Shown: positions 1 to 9,080, counted from the stretch's first letter. The stretch is DNA of 64,000 nucleotides from Burkholderia sp. 4M9327F10 (GCF_005503145.1 NZ_SCNV01000002.1:186001-250000), one strand, 5' to 3'. The notes: a model not told the origin generated them from the sequence alone. Translations and numbers: made by a program.

Positions 1-2
1 GA

Positions 3-335
3 ACGAGGACAACCGTGCTGATGGGCTGCACGCTCGCCGGCGGCGCAGCAGCAGCGGCAGGCGTGTTGATCGCATCGCAGTCCGGAACCGCGAATCTGCT
101 AATCGGCAGCGATCTGAATTTCGGCGCGATCGCCGCTGTACTGGTCGGCGGCATCGGAATCGCCGGAGGCCGCGGACGAATCTCGGATGCGGCCTTCGGC
201 GCGCTGTTCCTCGCGATCATCGGCAATCTCCTGCTCGTCAAGAACCTTCCTTATGAGGCTCAGCTCGCAGTCAAAGGGGCTGCGGTGCTGCTGTCGGTCA
301 CGATAGGCGCCTTCCTCGGCGGAAAACGCCGCTAA
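3..335 (+). CDS. ABC transporter permease, C-terminal part (cut by window edge)
   Basis: The last 110 or so codons of a permease whose start lies left of the window. The visible part is almost entirely hydrophobic, with a Gly/Ala-rich segment (VLVGGIGIAGGRG) that resembles the late membrane segments of RbsC-type sugar permeases (BPD_transp_2 family). It ends in a short basic tail (GGKRR), as such permeases often do. The next gene is a full permease of the same family, 6 bases on, so the two probably make a heteromeric membrane channel fed by a binding protein and ATPase encoded to the left. The substrate cannot be told from the sequence. Confidence 0.8.
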   Translation, partial: TRTTVLMGCTLAGGAAAAAGVLIASQSGTANLLIGSDLNFGAIAAVLVGGIGIAGGRGRISDAAFGALFLAIIGNLLLVKNLPYEAQLAVKGAAVLLSVTIGAFLGGKRR

Positions 336-341
336 CCGCTC

Positions 342-1322
342 ATGGTTCCACTATCTACTATGAAGACGCACATCCAGCGGACCTTGTGGCAACTCATCCT
401 CCCAGCCGCTTTGCTGTTGATCTTTTCCTTCGCAAGTCGCGATTTTCTGTCTTCGGGCAACCTCTACGCGCTGATGCAGGCGTTTGCGCTGCTTGGCCTC
501 GCCACGCTTGGCATCTCGCTCACCATGATTGCCGGCGAATTCGATCTGAGTGTCGGCGCGGTCTCCGCCGTAGCCGGCCTCGTGCTGGTCAAGACCGGTG
601 AGTCGCATCCCGTTTGCGGCATTGCCCTGGCGCTTCTTGCGGGACTGGCTATTGGTTTCGCGAACGGTGCGCTCACCCGGGCTCTGCGGGTCTCGTCGCT
701 CGTCACCACACTCGGTTCGATGATCCTGCTCAATGGCCTCGCTGTCTGGCTGGAAGGCGGCCAGGTACTGGCCTACAACAACTTCGATGAAGCCGATCTG
801 CTGGATCAGGCAATCGCCGGCATTCTCTCAGTACGAAGTCTGATCGCGTTTGGGGGCTTCACGCTCGTCGCGCTGATGCTCTCGTTCACCCGGATCGGCC
901 GGGACATCCGCGCAATCGGAAGCTACCGCAGGGCCGCGGAAATGGCTGGTGCGAACGTATCAGTCGCACTGTATATCGCCTTCATGTTGTCCGGGATGCT
1001 GGCTGCGCTAACCGGAGCCTTGACGTCCGTCAGTCTCTCGACCGCATCTTCGCGCTTCGGTGCCGACCTCGTATTGCAGGCCGCCACCGCCGCCATCGTC
1101 GGTGGCGTCACGCTCACTGGAGGCGTCGGCTCTCCGGCAGGAATCGCGTGTGGCGTGATGACACTGACCATCCTGAACAACGGCCTGAGCCTGCTCGGCA
1201 TCCCCTCGGCGACGATTCTGCTTCTAAACGGCGCGCTGCTGTTCGTCGTTCTCATTTCCGGTGGCCGCAGGCTGCTGCCTCGCTGGATTGCCACAACACC
1301 CGGACGCAACACTCGCACATAA
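342..1322 (+). CDS. ABC transporter permease, ribose/sugar (RbsC-like) type
   Basis: A 326-residue integral membrane protein of the BPD_transp_2 family with about eight to ten hydrophobic segments. The hallmark GEFDLSVG (residues 65-72; usually GGIDLSVG) and the cytoplasmic coupling loop GRDIRAIGS...RAAEMAGA (about 186-205; usually GRxxYAIGgNxxAArlsGI) are both clear. It follows the partial permease by 6 bases and is probably co-translated with it. Neither ATG at 342 nor the alternative at 360 has a good ribosome binding site, which fits translational coupling. The family moves pentoses, hexoses, nucleosides and autoinducer-2. The arginase-family gene downstream hints at a nitrogenous substrate, but that is speculation. 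Confidence 0.87.
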   Translation: MVPLSTMKTHIQRTLWQLILPAALLLIFSFASRDFLSSGNLYALMQAFALLGLATLGISLTMIAGEFDLSVGAVSAVAGLVLVKTGESHPVCGIALALLAGLAIGFANGALTRALRVSSLVTTLGSMILLNGLAVWLEGGQVLAYNNFDEADLLDQAIAGILSVRSLIAFGGFTLVALMLSFTRIGRDIRAIGSYRRAAEMAGANVSVALYIAFMLSGMLAALTGALTSVSLSTASSRFGADLVLQAATAAIVGGVTLTGGVGSPAGIACGVMTLTILNNGLSLLGIPSATILLLNGALLFVVLISGGRRLLPRWIATTPGRNTRT

Positions 1323-1428
1323 CCTCGGAAAGCGCCACTGGCACGCCGAGCCTATCCGTTGGCCGCCAAGGACAAGTGGCGCCGGAGCCTTTCTGTAAAG
1401 CTAAGAGCCTTTCCCGGGAGAAACAGAT

Positions 1429-2304
1429 ATGCCCACTACCCAAACTACAAATACCCTGCGCCTGCTGATGCCGCAATGGCAAGGCGGGAACAACCCGCCC
1501 TACCATTTCGGCGCGCAATTGCTCGCATGGCTCGCCCCTCCGGCGAACGGTCCTGTTGAAACAGTTGAGGTGACCCCGCCCGGAGATACGCCGTTACCCA
1601 TCGAGGAAGGAATCGTGGGCCGTAGCGCGCTGCTTGCGCAACTGCACTCGGCGCGGGAATGCGTCGAGCGTCACCAGCCCGATCGCATCGTGGTTCTCGG
1701 TGGCGACTGCCTGGTCGACCTGGCTCCCTTCGCCTACCTGAACGAACGATATGACGGCGAGCTGGCCGTGCTATGGATCGATGCTCACCCCGACATCATG
1801 ACGCCGCGTGATTTTCAGCACGCGCACGCGATGGTGCTTGGCAATCTGCTCGGCGAGGGAGATCCGGATTTCGTAAAGGCAGTCAGCCGGCCGCTCAATC
1901 CAAAACGCGTGATGTATGCCGGCCTCAAGGAAACGCTCGGGGTCGAAAACGCTTTCATCAAGCGGCTCGATCTTCGGCACGCCGGACCGGCCGATCTGGC
2001 AACAAACAGTCAGGCCGTCCTGAACTGGCTCAAGGAAACGGGCGCACGAAAGGTGGCGATTCACTTCGATCTGGATGTACTCGACCCAGCCCAGTTCCGC
2101 TCCTTGCTGTTTGCCAATCCGCAAACACCGGCAGGGACGTTCGATGGTATCGCGCAAGGCTCCATGTCGATCGAACAGGTCGTTCGATTGATCAACGACG
2201 TCACGAAAGTTGCCGATGTGGTGGGTCTCGGTATCACCGAGCATCTGCCCTGGGATGCACTCGCCATGAAAGAAATGCTGAAGCGACTACCCTTACTCGG
2301 TTGA
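1429..2304 (+). CDS. arginase/agmatinase-family (ureohydrolase) protein with a Cys in the first metal motif
   Basis: A 291-residue ureohydrolase-fold protein. Arginase-type binuclear manganese motifs are present: GGDC at 91-94 (normally GGDH), DAHPD at 118-122, FDLDVLDP at 213-220 and a C-terminal TEH acid. The first metal-ligand His is Cys (C94), so substrate and metal use may differ from true arginase or agmatinase, which cleave guanidino compounds to urea. A purine-rich ribosome binding site (GGGAGAAAC) precedes ATG 1429. It lies about 100 bases after the sugar-type permease in the same direction and may belong to that transport operon. Formimidoylglutamase or guanidinobutyrase activity cannot be excluded. 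Confidence 0.82.
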   Translation: MPTTQTTNTLRLLMPQWQGGNNPPYHFGAQLLAWLAPPANGPVETVEVTPPGDTPLPIEEGIVGRSALLAQLHSARECVERHQPDRIVVLGGDCLVDLAPFAYLNERYDGELAVLWIDAHPDIMTPRDFQHAHAMVLGNLLGEGDPDFVKAVSRPLNPKRVMYAGLKETLGVENAFIKRLDLRHAGPADLATNSQAVLNWLKETGARKVAIHFDLDVLDPAQFRSLLFANPQTPAGTFDGIAQGSMSIEQVVRLINDVTKVADVVGLGITEHLPWDALAMKEMLKRLPLLG

Positions 2305-2354
2305 TCGCCCTGCCGCGCTGCCGGACTGGTAGCGCAGCAGAGGCAAACGCCCCA

Positions 2355-2801
2355 TCACTCCCGCTCCAACCCCGCGAGCAGTTCATCCACCGCGCGATAG
2401 ACCCGCTCGACCACACTCTCCCCAACCTCGCGCTCCAACGCCCGATACTCGGCCTCCAGATCCGCGGATAGCGCCCGCACCAGTTGCATACTGAGCTTCG
2501 TCAACGAGACGCTCACACGGCGTTGGTCGTCTTCAAAACGCTCCTTCACGACAAGCCCTAAGGTCTCCATCCGGGCCAGCACGCCCGCCATGCTCGGGCT
2601 CGAAATCGTGCACAGATCCGAAATCTGCCGAGGTTCGAGCGGCCCGCTTTCATTGAGCGCGCGTATCACACGCCACTGCTGCTCAGTCAATCCGTGTGCG
2701 GTAATCAACGGACGAAATCGCTCCATCATCTTTTCGCGCGCACGCAGCAGCAGCATGGGCAGATTGCGGTGTTGAAGGGAATCGGCGCTGGAGTCTGACA
2801 T
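2355..2801 (-). CDS. hpaR: MarR-family repressor of homoprotocatechuate catabolism, HpaR
   Basis: A 148-residue MarR-family winged-helix protein divergent from hpaG1. The N-terminal half carries the HpaR-like segment LTEQQWRVIRAL, then the recognition region SSPSMAGVLARMETLGLV and the wing with DQRR. HpaR of E. coli represses the hpa meta-operon and is relieved by 4-hydroxyphenylacetate-type compounds. ATG 2801 is preferred over a TTG at 2813 because the protein then begins as usual for the family. The palindrome at 2886-2903, in the gap shared with hpaG1, is the likely binding site and would also allow autoregulation. The neighbours make the assignment firm. Confidence 0.9.
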   Translation of the reverse strand: MSDSSADSLQHRNLPMLLLRAREKMMERFRPLITAHGLTEQQWRVIRALNESGPLEPRQISDLCTISSPSMAGVLARMETLGLVVKERFEDDQRRVSVSLTKLSMQLVRALSADLEAEYRALEREVGESVVERVYRAVDELLAGLERE

Positions 2802-2885
2802 GGTGGATCGCAAACCTGAGATTGCCCCGGGAAAACCCGAGGGGACGTAACTTTCCGTTGACCTTGCATCTTATCAGGCGCAAAC

Positions 2886-2903
2886 TCACTAACATATTAG
2901 TGA
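2886..2903. promoter_or_regulatory. probable HpaR operator (palindrome)
   Basis: TCACTAACATATTAGTGA: 7-base perfect arms around a 4-base centre, lying 21 bases before hpaG1 and about 85 bases before hpaR. MarR-family proteins bind such short AT-rich palindromes over promoters. This is the only strong dyad in the divergent gap. Binding by HpaR is inferred, not shown. Confidence 0.65.
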
Positions 2904-2923
2904 TTCGTCATGGAGCGACATCC

Positions 2924-3694
2924 ATGTTCAGTGTGAACGATCACCTGCTTCACGTCGAAGGGGAAAGCGTGCCCCGTGATGCGGATGTCCAGACAGTCCA
3001 CCGTCTGCTCGCCAGCGGCGTTGCCTGCCGCCCCCCGGTAACGGGCGCCGTCTACGGGACGCTGCTCAACGACCAGCGTGCGCTCGACGCGCTCGGCGAC
3101 GCCATGCATGCCCCTCCCTACCAGGCCCCGCCCCGCGCGCCGGTGCTTTACGTGAAGCCGCGCAACACGCTCGCCGGGCATGGCGCGCAAATCGAGGTTC
3201 CGGGTCCGGAAGGGGTGCAGATCGGCGCCTCGCTCGGTATCGTGATCGGCCGCACCGCCACTCGCGTCGCGGAACAAAACGCACTTGACTGCATCGCGGG
3301 ATACACGCTCGTAGCGGATCTCTGCATCCCGCATGACAGTGTTTACCGGCCATCCGTCCGGTTTCGCGCACGCGACGGTTTCTGCGTGATCGGACCGGCC
3401 GTCGTCGCGCGTCGCCATATCGGCGATCCCGATCGCCTCGAGATCAGCGTCGAGGTGGAAGGCCGGCCGGCCATGACGGCAAACACCGCGACTTCGGTAC
3501 GCAAGGTTGCGCGTCTGCTCGCCGACGTGACCGAGTTCATGACCCTGCGTGCCGGCGACGTAATCACGCTCGGTGCGCCGCATGATTCACCGGTCGCCTG
3601 CTCCGGCGATCGTGCGACTGTCACACTGGGCAATCTGCCGCCGTTGCGGATTGCGTTCATCGCACCGGACCAGCAACAAGGAGCAGCAGCATGA
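2924..3694 (+). CDS. hpaG1: HpaG1, N-terminal-type subunit of the OPET decarboxylase / HHDD isomerase
   Basis: A 256-residue fumarylacetoacetate-hydrolase fold protein. With HpaG2 it makes the bifunctional enzyme that decarboxylates 5-oxopent-3-ene-1,2,5-tricarboxylate and isomerises the resulting 2-hydroxyhepta-2,4-diene-1,7-dioate. In the single-chain E. coli enzyme only the C-terminal half binds metal. Consistently, this subunit has no Glu-x-Glu pair where HpaG2 has one (it reads QIGASLGIVIG). Start ATG 2924 is chosen because upstream in-frame sequence runs through the operator and is not protein-like. The end overlaps hpaG2 by 4 bases (ATGA), so the two subunits should be made together. 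Confidence 0.87.
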   Translation: MFSVNDHLLHVEGESVPRDADVQTVHRLLASGVACRPPVTGAVYGTLLNDQRALDALGDAMHAPPYQAPPRAPVLYVKPRNTLAGHGAQIEVPGPEGVQIGASLGIVIGRTATRVAEQNALDCIAGYTLVADLCIPHDSVYRPSVRFRARDGFCVIGPAVVARRHIGDPDRLEISVEVEGRPAMTANTATSVRKVARLLADVTEFMTLRAGDVITLGAPHDSPVACSGDRATVTLGNLPPLRIAFIAPDQQQGAAA

Positions 3695-4449
3695 TGCGCG
3701 GACGCGTCGCCTATGCAGGCGCCATTCACGAAGTCACGCCGCAAGGCGCACAAATCCGTCTTTCCGATGGGCGGGTACGAGAGGAACACGAAGTCGTCTG
3801 GCTCGCACCGTTCGAGCCCGGCACCCTCTTTGCGCTCGGACTCAACTACGCGGAGCATGCCAAGGAACTGCAGTTCTCCAAACAGAGCGAACCGCTCGTC
3901 TTTCTCAAGGGCCCAGGCAGCGTAATCGGCCATCGCGGCGTGACGCGTCGGCCTGCTGACGTAGCCTTCATGCACTACGAGTGCGAACTCGCGGTCGTAA
4001 TTGGACAGCATGCGCGCCATGTATCGCGTGAACATGCCATGCAATATGTCGGCGGCTATATGATCGCCAACGACTACGCGATTCGCGACTACCTCGAGAA
4101 CTACTACCGCCCCAACCTGCGCGTCAAAAACCGTGACGGTGGTACCGTGCTCGGCCCCTGGTTTTGCGACGCCGGCGATATCGCGGACGTGAACGCGCTC
4201 GAACTTCGCACCTACGTCAATGGCGAGCTGAAGCAGCGCGGCAACACGCGCGATCTCGTGACCGGCATTCCCGAGCTCATCGAATATCTGAGTGGCTTCA
4301 TGACGCTTTCTCCCGGCGACATCATCCTGACCGGCACGCCCGAAGGGGTCGTCAACGTCAATGCGGGCGATGAAGTCGTCTGCGAAATCGACGGTCTCGG
4401 CCGTCTCGTCAACACGATTGTGTCCGACGCCGAATTCGGACTTGCCTAG
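3691..4449 (+). CDS. hpaG2: HpaG2, metal-binding subunit of the OPET decarboxylase / HHDD isomerase
   Basis: A 252-residue fumarylacetoacetate hydrolase-family protein. The metal site is visible: E97 and E99 in HYECELAVVIG, D128 in IANDYAIRDY, and the substrate-side lysine K73 in FLKGP. It acts after HpaE, HpaD and HpaF in the homoprotocatechuate meta-cleavage route. Its ATG overlaps the hpaG1 stop by 4 bases and hpaE follows after 18 bases. The split into two genes contrasts with the fused HpaG of enteric bacteria and is common in beta-proteobacteria. Confidence 0.9.
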   Translation: MMRGRVAYAGAIHEVTPQGAQIRLSDGRVREEHEVVWLAPFEPGTLFALGLNYAEHAKELQFSKQSEPLVFLKGPGSVIGHRGVTRRPADVAFMHYECELAVVIGQHARHVSREHAMQYVGGYMIANDYAIRDYLENYYRPNLRVKNRDGGTVLGPWFCDAGDIADVNALELRTYVNGELKQRGNTRDLVTGIPELIEYLSGFMTLSPGDIILTGTPEGVVNVNAGDEVVCEIDGLGRLVNTIVSDAEFGLA

Positions 4450-4467
4450 CAACCGAGGTCATCCACC

Positions 4468-5928
4468 ATGCGCATCGAACATCTGATCAACGGCCGTGCC
4501 CATACCGGCCGCGAGTATTTCGAAACCATCAACCCTGCCACGCAGGACGTTCTCGCCGAAGTGGCACGCGGCAGCGCCGAGGAGATCGATCTCGCCGTGC
4601 AAGCCGCGAAGCAGGCTTTCCCCGCGTGGGCCGCGCGGCCGGCCGCCGAACGGGCCAAACTGATCCGCAAGCTCGGCGAGCTGATTGCTCAGCATGTTCC
4701 CGAGATTGCCAGGACCGAAACGCAAGACACGGGCCAGACCATCACGCAGACAGGCAAGCAACTCGTGCCGCGCTCCGCCGACAACTTCAGCTATTTCGCG
4801 GAAGTCTGCACAGCAGTGGATGGCCATACCTATCCCACCGCTACGCATCTGAACTACACGCTGTTCCATCCGGTTGGCGTGTGCGCCTTGATCTCGCCGT
4901 GGAACGTGCCATTCATGACGGCCACGTGGAAAGTCGCACCATGTATTGCATTCGGCAACACGGCCGTACTGAAGATGAGCGAACTCTCGCCGCTAAGCGC
5001 CTCTATGCTCGGCCAGCTCGCCCTCGAGGCCGGCATCCCGGCCGGTGTGCTGAACGTCGTGCATGGCTATGGCAAGGAAACCGGCGAACCGCTCGTGGCG
5101 CATCGCGACGTGCGCGCCGTTTCGTTCACCGGTTCGACCGCAACCGGCAATCGCATCGTTCAGACAGCGGGCCTCAAGAAATTCTCGATGGAGCTCGGCG
5201 GCAAGTCGCCGTTCGTGATCTTCGACGACGCCGATTTCGAGCGTGCGCTCGACGCCGCTGTCTTCATGATCTTCTCGAACAACGGCGAACGCTGCACGGC
5301 CGGTTCGCGGATTCTGGTGCAACGCTCGATCTACGCGAAGTTCGCCGACCGCTTCATCGAACGCGCCCAGCGCCTCGCAGTCGGAGATCCGCTCGACGAG
5401 CGGACGATTGTCGGCCCGATGATCAGCCCCGGCCACCTTGCAAAAGTCCGCAGCTATATCGAACTCGGACCCAAGGAAGGAGCGACGCTTGCCTGCGGCG
5501 GCCTCGACGCCCCGGCGCTGGAAGGCGCCCTGGCAAGAGGAAACTTCGTCAAGCCGACCGTCTTCGTCGACGTCGACAACCGCATGCGCATCGCACAGGA
5601 AGAGATCTTCGGCCCGGTTGCCTGCCTGATCCCGTTTGACGATGAGGCAGAAGCGATCCGCCTCTCGAACGACATCGCCTACGGCCTGTCCAGCTATATC
5701 TGGACAGAAAACACCGGCCGCGCGCTGCGCGTGGCCGCGGCGGTCGAGGCCGGCATGTGCTTCGTCAACAGCCAGAACGTGCGCGATCTGCGTCAGCCGT
5801 TCGGCGGCACGAAGGCCTCCGGCGTCGGGCGCGAAGGCGGCACATGGAGCTACGAAGTGTTTCTCGAACCGAAAAATGTCTGCGTGTCGCTTGGCTCGCA
5901 TCACATTCCGAAGTGGGGCCACGAGTGA
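4468..5928 (+). CDS. hpaE: 5-carboxymethyl-2-hydroxymuconate semialdehyde dehydrogenase HpaE
   Basis: A 486-residue NAD-dependent aldehyde dehydrogenase, normal length for HpaE. Catalytic and binding residues are intact: N146 in SPWN, K169, the SFTGSTATG nucleotide loop (about 219-227), general base E242 in MELGGKSP and nucleophile C276 in NNGERCTAG. It oxidises the ring-cleavage product of HpaD, 5-carboxymethyl-2-hydroxymuconate semialdehyde, to the dicarboxylate. The assignment to HpaE rather than another aldehyde dehydrogenase rests on its place between hpaG2 and hpaD. It is soluble, with no signal peptide. Confidence 0.92.
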   Translation: MRIEHLINGRAHTGREYFETINPATQDVLAEVARGSAEEIDLAVQAAKQAFPAWAARPAAERAKLIRKLGELIAQHVPEIARTETQDTGQTITQTGKQLVPRSADNFSYFAEVCTAVDGHTYPTATHLNYTLFHPVGVCALISPWNVPFMTATWKVAPCIAFGNTAVLKMSELSPLSASMLGQLALEAGIPAGVLNVVHGYGKETGEPLVAHRDVRAVSFTGSTATGNRIVQTAGLKKFSMELGGKSPFVIFDDADFERALDAAVFMIFSNNGERCTAGSRILVQRSIYAKFADRFIERAQRLAVGDPLDERTIVGPMISPGHLAKVRSYIELGPKEGATLACGGLDAPALEGALARGNFVKPTVFVDVDNRMRIAQEEIFGPVACLIPFDDEAEAIRLSNDIAYGLSSYIWTENTGRALRVAAAVEAGMCFVNSQNVRDLRQPFGGTKASGVGREGGTWSYEVFLEPKNVCVSLGSHHIPKWGHE

Positions 5929-5970
5929 TCGTGCGTACCGCCATGCAAGCCATCTATCCAGGAGCCGATC

Positions 5971-6894
5971 ATGGGTGAAGTCGCACTGGTCGCCAAGATC
6001 ACGCATGTCCCGTCGATGTATCTCTCCGAGTTCGACGGCCCACGCAAGGGGTCGAGGCAAGCGGCCATCGACGGGCACATCGAGATTGCCCGGCGCTGCC
6101 GCGAGCTGGGTGTCGACACGCTGATCGTGTTCGATACGCACTGGCTCGTCAACGCGGGCTACCACATCAACTGTGCGCCGCATTTCAAGGGGCTGTACAC
6201 GAGCAACGAGTTGCCGCACTTCATCAGCAACATGCCTTACGAGGCGCCCGGCAACCCCGCGCTCGGCCAGCTACTCGCCCGCGTGTGCAACGAGTACGGC
6301 GTCGAAACGCTTGCACACGATTCGACCACACTCGCGCCGGAATACGGCACGCTCGTGCCGTTGCGGTACATGAATGCCGACCAGCACTTCAAGGTGATTT
6401 CGGTATCGGCGCTGTGTACGTCGCACTATCTGAATGACAGCGCCCGGCTCGGCTGGGCCATGCGCCAGGCAGTCGAACAGCACTACGACGGCAAGGTGGC
6501 GTTCCTGGCGAGCGGCAGCTTGAGCCACCGTTTCGCACAAAATGGACTGGCGCCCGAATACGCCTTCAGGATCTGGAGTCCGCTGCTGGAAACGCTCGAT
6601 CGGCAGGTCGTCGAAATGTGGCTGAGCGGGGACTGGAGTACCTTCTGCGAGATGCTGCCCGAGTATGCGTCCAAAGGGCATGGCGAAGGCTTCATGCACG
6701 ACACCGCAATGATGCTCGGCACACTCGGCTGGTCGGCATACGACGGCAAAGCAGAAGTCCTCACGCCCTATTTCGGCTCTTCGGGCACCGGCCAGATCAA
6801 TGCGGTGTTTCCGGTCACGCCCCAGCGCGGCGACGCGATCCCACGTGCCGAAAGCTCGACAGCCAAAAGCTATCGCGCGTTTCCGCGTCTCTGA
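5971..6894 (+). CDS. hpaD: 3,4-dihydroxyphenylacetate 2,3-dioxygenase HpaD
   Basis: A 307-residue class III (LigB-type) extradiol dioxygenase that opens the ring of homoprotocatechuate between C2 and C3. Candidate iron ligands are H12 in ITHVPSM and H57 in FDTHWLVN, with the acidic ligand downstream in the family. The start is well supported by an AGGAG ribosome binding site about 6 bases before ATG 5971. It lies between hpaE and hpaF in a head-to-tail operon, so the substrate assignment is secure from context. Confidence 0.9.
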   Translation: MGEVALVAKITHVPSMYLSEFDGPRKGSRQAAIDGHIEIARRCRELGVDTLIVFDTHWLVNAGYHINCAPHFKGLYTSNELPHFISNMPYEAPGNPALGQLLARVCNEYGVETLAHDSTTLAPEYGTLVPLRYMNADQHFKVISVSALCTSHYLNDSARLGWAMRQAVEQHYDGKVAFLASGSLSHRFAQNGLAPEYAFRIWSPLLETLDRQVVEMWLSGDWSTFCEMLPEYASKGHGEGFMHDTAMMLGTLGWSAYDGKAEVLTPYFGSSGTGQINAVFPVTPQRGDAIPRAESSTAKSYRAFPRL

Positions 6895-6917
6895 ACCTAT
6901 GCCCTCGGTATCTCACC

Positions 6918-7364
6918 ATGCCACATCTGACGATCCTCTATACCCCTGATCTCGACCGTGCGCCGGACCACGGCGGCGCCGATATGCCGGCACTGTGCAA
7001 GGTGCTCGCCGAGACCATGGTCGCCCAGCGCGACGAGAGCGGCCAGCCGGTGTTTCCGGTCGGCGGCGTCCGTGTGCTGGCCTACCCGGCCGCGCATCAT
7101 GCGGTGGCCGACGGCGGCGCTGCCGGCCTTGCGGCCGGCGGAACCGGCGAATACGCATTCGTCTACCTGAACCTGCGGATGGCGCGCGGCCGCAGTGCAG
7201 CCGTGCACGAGTCGGTCGGGCAAGCGCTCGATGCCTGCATCAAGCGTCATTTCGCTGCGCTTCTCGCCACCCGGCACATCGGCATCACGCTGCAGATAGA
7301 CGAAGGCGCCGAAGTGTTCAACTCGCGGACCAGTTCGCTGCACCCGCTCTTCCAACGAGGCTGA
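6918..7364 (+). CDS. hpaF: 5-carboxymethyl-2-hydroxymuconate delta-isomerase HpaF
   Basis: A 148-residue protein of the tautomerase superfamily (CHMI family). It starts Met-Pro-His, so removal of Met exposes the N-terminal proline that is the catalytic base in this superfamily. It isomerises 5-carboxymethyl-2-hydroxymuconate to 5-oxopent-3-ene-1,2,5-tricarboxylate. ATG 6918 is chosen over longer in-frame starts because only this start puts proline at position 2 and because the upstream frame overlaps hpaD. The stop is 3 bases before hpaH. Confidence 0.88.
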   Translation: MPHLTILYTPDLDRAPDHGGADMPALCKVLAETMVAQRDESGQPVFPVGGVRVLAYPAAHHAVADGGAAGLAAGGTGEYAFVYLNLRMARGRSAAVHESVGQALDACIKRHFAALLATRHIGITLQIDEGAEVFNSRTSSLHPLFQRG

Positions 7365-7367
7365 GCC

Positions 7368-8171
7368 ATGCTGACGCAAGACACGATCCGCTCGCTCGCG
7401 CAACAGCTCTACGAAGCCCGCAAGACGCGCACCCCCCTGCGGCATTTCTCGGCGCAATTTCCAGGCATGACGATCGAGGACGGTTATGCCATCCAGCGCG
7501 AATGGGTCAAGCTCGAAATCGCGGACGGCCGAACCATCAAGGGCCGCAAGATCGGCCTCACCTCGCGCGCCATGCAGCAGGCAAGCCAGATCACCGAACC
7601 CGATTACGCGCCGTTGATGGACGACATGTTCTTCGACACCGGCAGCGACATCCCGGCCAGCCGCTTCATTGCACCGCGGGTCGAAGTCGAACTGGCCTTC
7701 ATTCTCGACACAGCGCTGGAGGGTCCAGGCGTCACGCTCTTCGACGTCTTGTCGGCGACGCGTTATGTCGTGCCCGCAGTGGAAATCATCGATGCGCGCA
7801 TCGAGCAGTACGACCGCGAGACGCGCGTGATGCGCAAGGTCTACGACACGATCAGCGATTTCGCCGCCAACGCGGGGATCGTGCTCGGGGGGCGCCCAGT
7901 GCGAGTGGACGATGTCGACCTGCGATGGGTCGGGGCCATGCTTCACAAGAACGGCGTGATCGAGGAAACCGGCCTGGCGGCTGCCGTGCTGAACCACCCG
8001 GCCACCGGTGTGGCCTGGCTCGCGAACAAGATCGCACCCTACGGAGAGCAGTTGAACGCGGGCGACATTGTGCTGGCCGGCTCCTTCACCCGTCCAACAC
8101 CGGCCTCGGCCGGCGACACATTCCATGTTGACTACGGGCCGCTCGGCTCGATCTCTTTCCGTTTCGTCTGA
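7368..8171 (+). CDS. hpaH: 2-oxo-hepta-4-ene-1,7-dioate hydratase HpaH
   Basis: A 267-residue hydratase/decarboxylase of the MhpD/HpcG family, a fumarylacetoacetase-like fold. Recognisable segments are [19 protein letters not shown] with the metal-binding Glu pair, and [12 protein letters not shown] near the C terminus. It adds water to the heptenedioate made by HpaG and passes 4-hydroxy-2-oxoheptanedioate to the aldolase HpaI. It starts 3 bases after hpaF and is followed by hpaI after a 28-base gap, as part of one operon. Confidence 0.92.
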   Translation: MLTQDTIRSLAQQLYEARKTRTPLRHFSAQFPGMTIEDGYAIQREWVKLEIADGRTIKGRKIGLTSRAMQQASQITEPDYAPLMDDMFFDTGSDIPASRFIAPRVEVELAFILDTALEGPGVTLFDVLSATRYVVPAVEIIDARIEQYDRETRVMRKVYDTISDFAANAGIVLGGRPVRVDDVDLRWVGAMLHKNGVIEETGLAAAVLNHPATGVAWLANKIAPYGEQLNAGDIVLAGSFTRPTPASAGDTFHVDYGPLGSISFRFV

Positions 8172-8199
8172 TTCGTCTAATTCCTCCAATAGGTACGAA

Positions 8200-9015
8200 A
8201 TGCAGATTCCGGCCAACACCTTTCGCAACGCACTGCGCGCGCGGCAGACCCAGATCGGACTTTGGGTTGGCCTAGCCGACGCCAATGCCGCGGAACTGCT
8301 GGCGGCCTGCGGGTTCGACTGGTTGCTGTTCGACGGCGAGCACGCACCGAACAACGTGCGCACGGTGCTCGACCAGCTACGCGCGGTGGCGCCTTACGCG
8401 GTACACGCCGTAGTCCGGCCGGTGAGCGCAGAGGCATCGCTGATCAAGCAATACCTGGACATTGGAGCGCAGACACTGCTGGTTCCGATGGTCGACACCG
8501 CCGCGCAGGCTGAGCAGATCGTGCGGGCCACGCGCTATGCGCCCGACGGCATTCGCGGCATGGGAGCGGCGCTCGCGCGTGCCTCGCGCTGGAACCAGGT
8601 CGAGGACTACCTCAATCGCGCGAACGATGAAATGTGCGTGCTCGTGCAGGCCGAGACGGCGTTGGCGATCAATAACCTGCAGCAGATCGCCGAGGTGGAA
8701 GGCGTGGACGGCGTATTCTTCGGCCCGGCTGATTTGTCCGCGTCTATGGGTTATCGCGGGCAACCGAACCACCCGGCTGTCCAGCAGGCGATCCTCGAGG
8801 GAATCCGGACCGTCCGGGCTGCGGGCAAGGCAGCCGGCGTGCTGATGGCGAATCGCCAGGTCGCCCAGATCTATCTCGACGCGGGCGCGCAGTTCGTCGC
8901 GGTTGGAGTAGACACAACACTGCTCGTACAGGCCGCGTCGGCGCTCGCCCGTGACTTCAGACAGGAACCCGCCGGCTCGCGCGACTCCGTGGCGCCCTCC
9001 TCTGGCCCCTACTGA
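8200..9015 (+). CDS. hpaI: 4-hydroxy-2-oxoheptanedioate aldolase HpaI
   Basis: A 271-residue class II (metal-dependent) aldolase of the HpcH/HpaI family. It cleaves 4-hydroxy-2-oxoheptanedioate to pyruvate and succinic semialdehyde, the last step of the pathway. Seen residues include H48 in DGEHAP, R73 in VRP, the acidic metal ligand in VQAET, and the [12 protein letters not shown] segment with the second metal-binding Asp. ATG 8200 gives the usual family N terminus; in-frame sequence before it overlaps hpaH. It closes the operon, and hpaB, hpaC, hpaA and hpaX are not in this window. The class III aminotransferase further right could in principle use succinic semialdehyde. Confidence 0.92.
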   Translation: MQIPANTFRNALRARQTQIGLWVGLADANAAELLAACGFDWLLFDGEHAPNNVRTVLDQLRAVAPYAVHAVVRPVSAEASLIKQYLDIGAQTLLVPMVDTAAQAEQIVRATRYAPDGIRGMGAALARASRWNQVEDYLNRANDEMCVLVQAETALAINNLQQIAEVEGVDGVFFGPADLSASMGYRGQPNHPAVQQAILEGIRTVRAAGKAAGVLMANRQVAQIYLDAGAQFVAVGVDTTLLVQAASALARDFRQEPAGSRDSVAPSSGPY

Positions 9016-9032
9016 TTCGTTTCGTTTCAGCG

Positions 9033-9050
9033 GACCGCCACAAAGCGGTC
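9033..9050. terminator. small hairpin between convergent hpaI and nitroreductase gene
   Basis: GACCGC-CACAAA-GCGGTC, a 6-base perfect stem with a 6-base loop in the 65-base convergent gap. There is no T run on either strand, so it may be only a weak or RNA-stabilising hairpin. Confidence 0.3.
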
Positions 9051-9080
9051 ACGGTCACACTGAACCGCCGTCCCGACGAG

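Noticed and set aside
4993..8363. Long antisense frames (408 and 488 codons) opposite hpaE to hpaH
   Set aside because: They mirror well-supported pathway genes and have shadow-like amino-acid composition.
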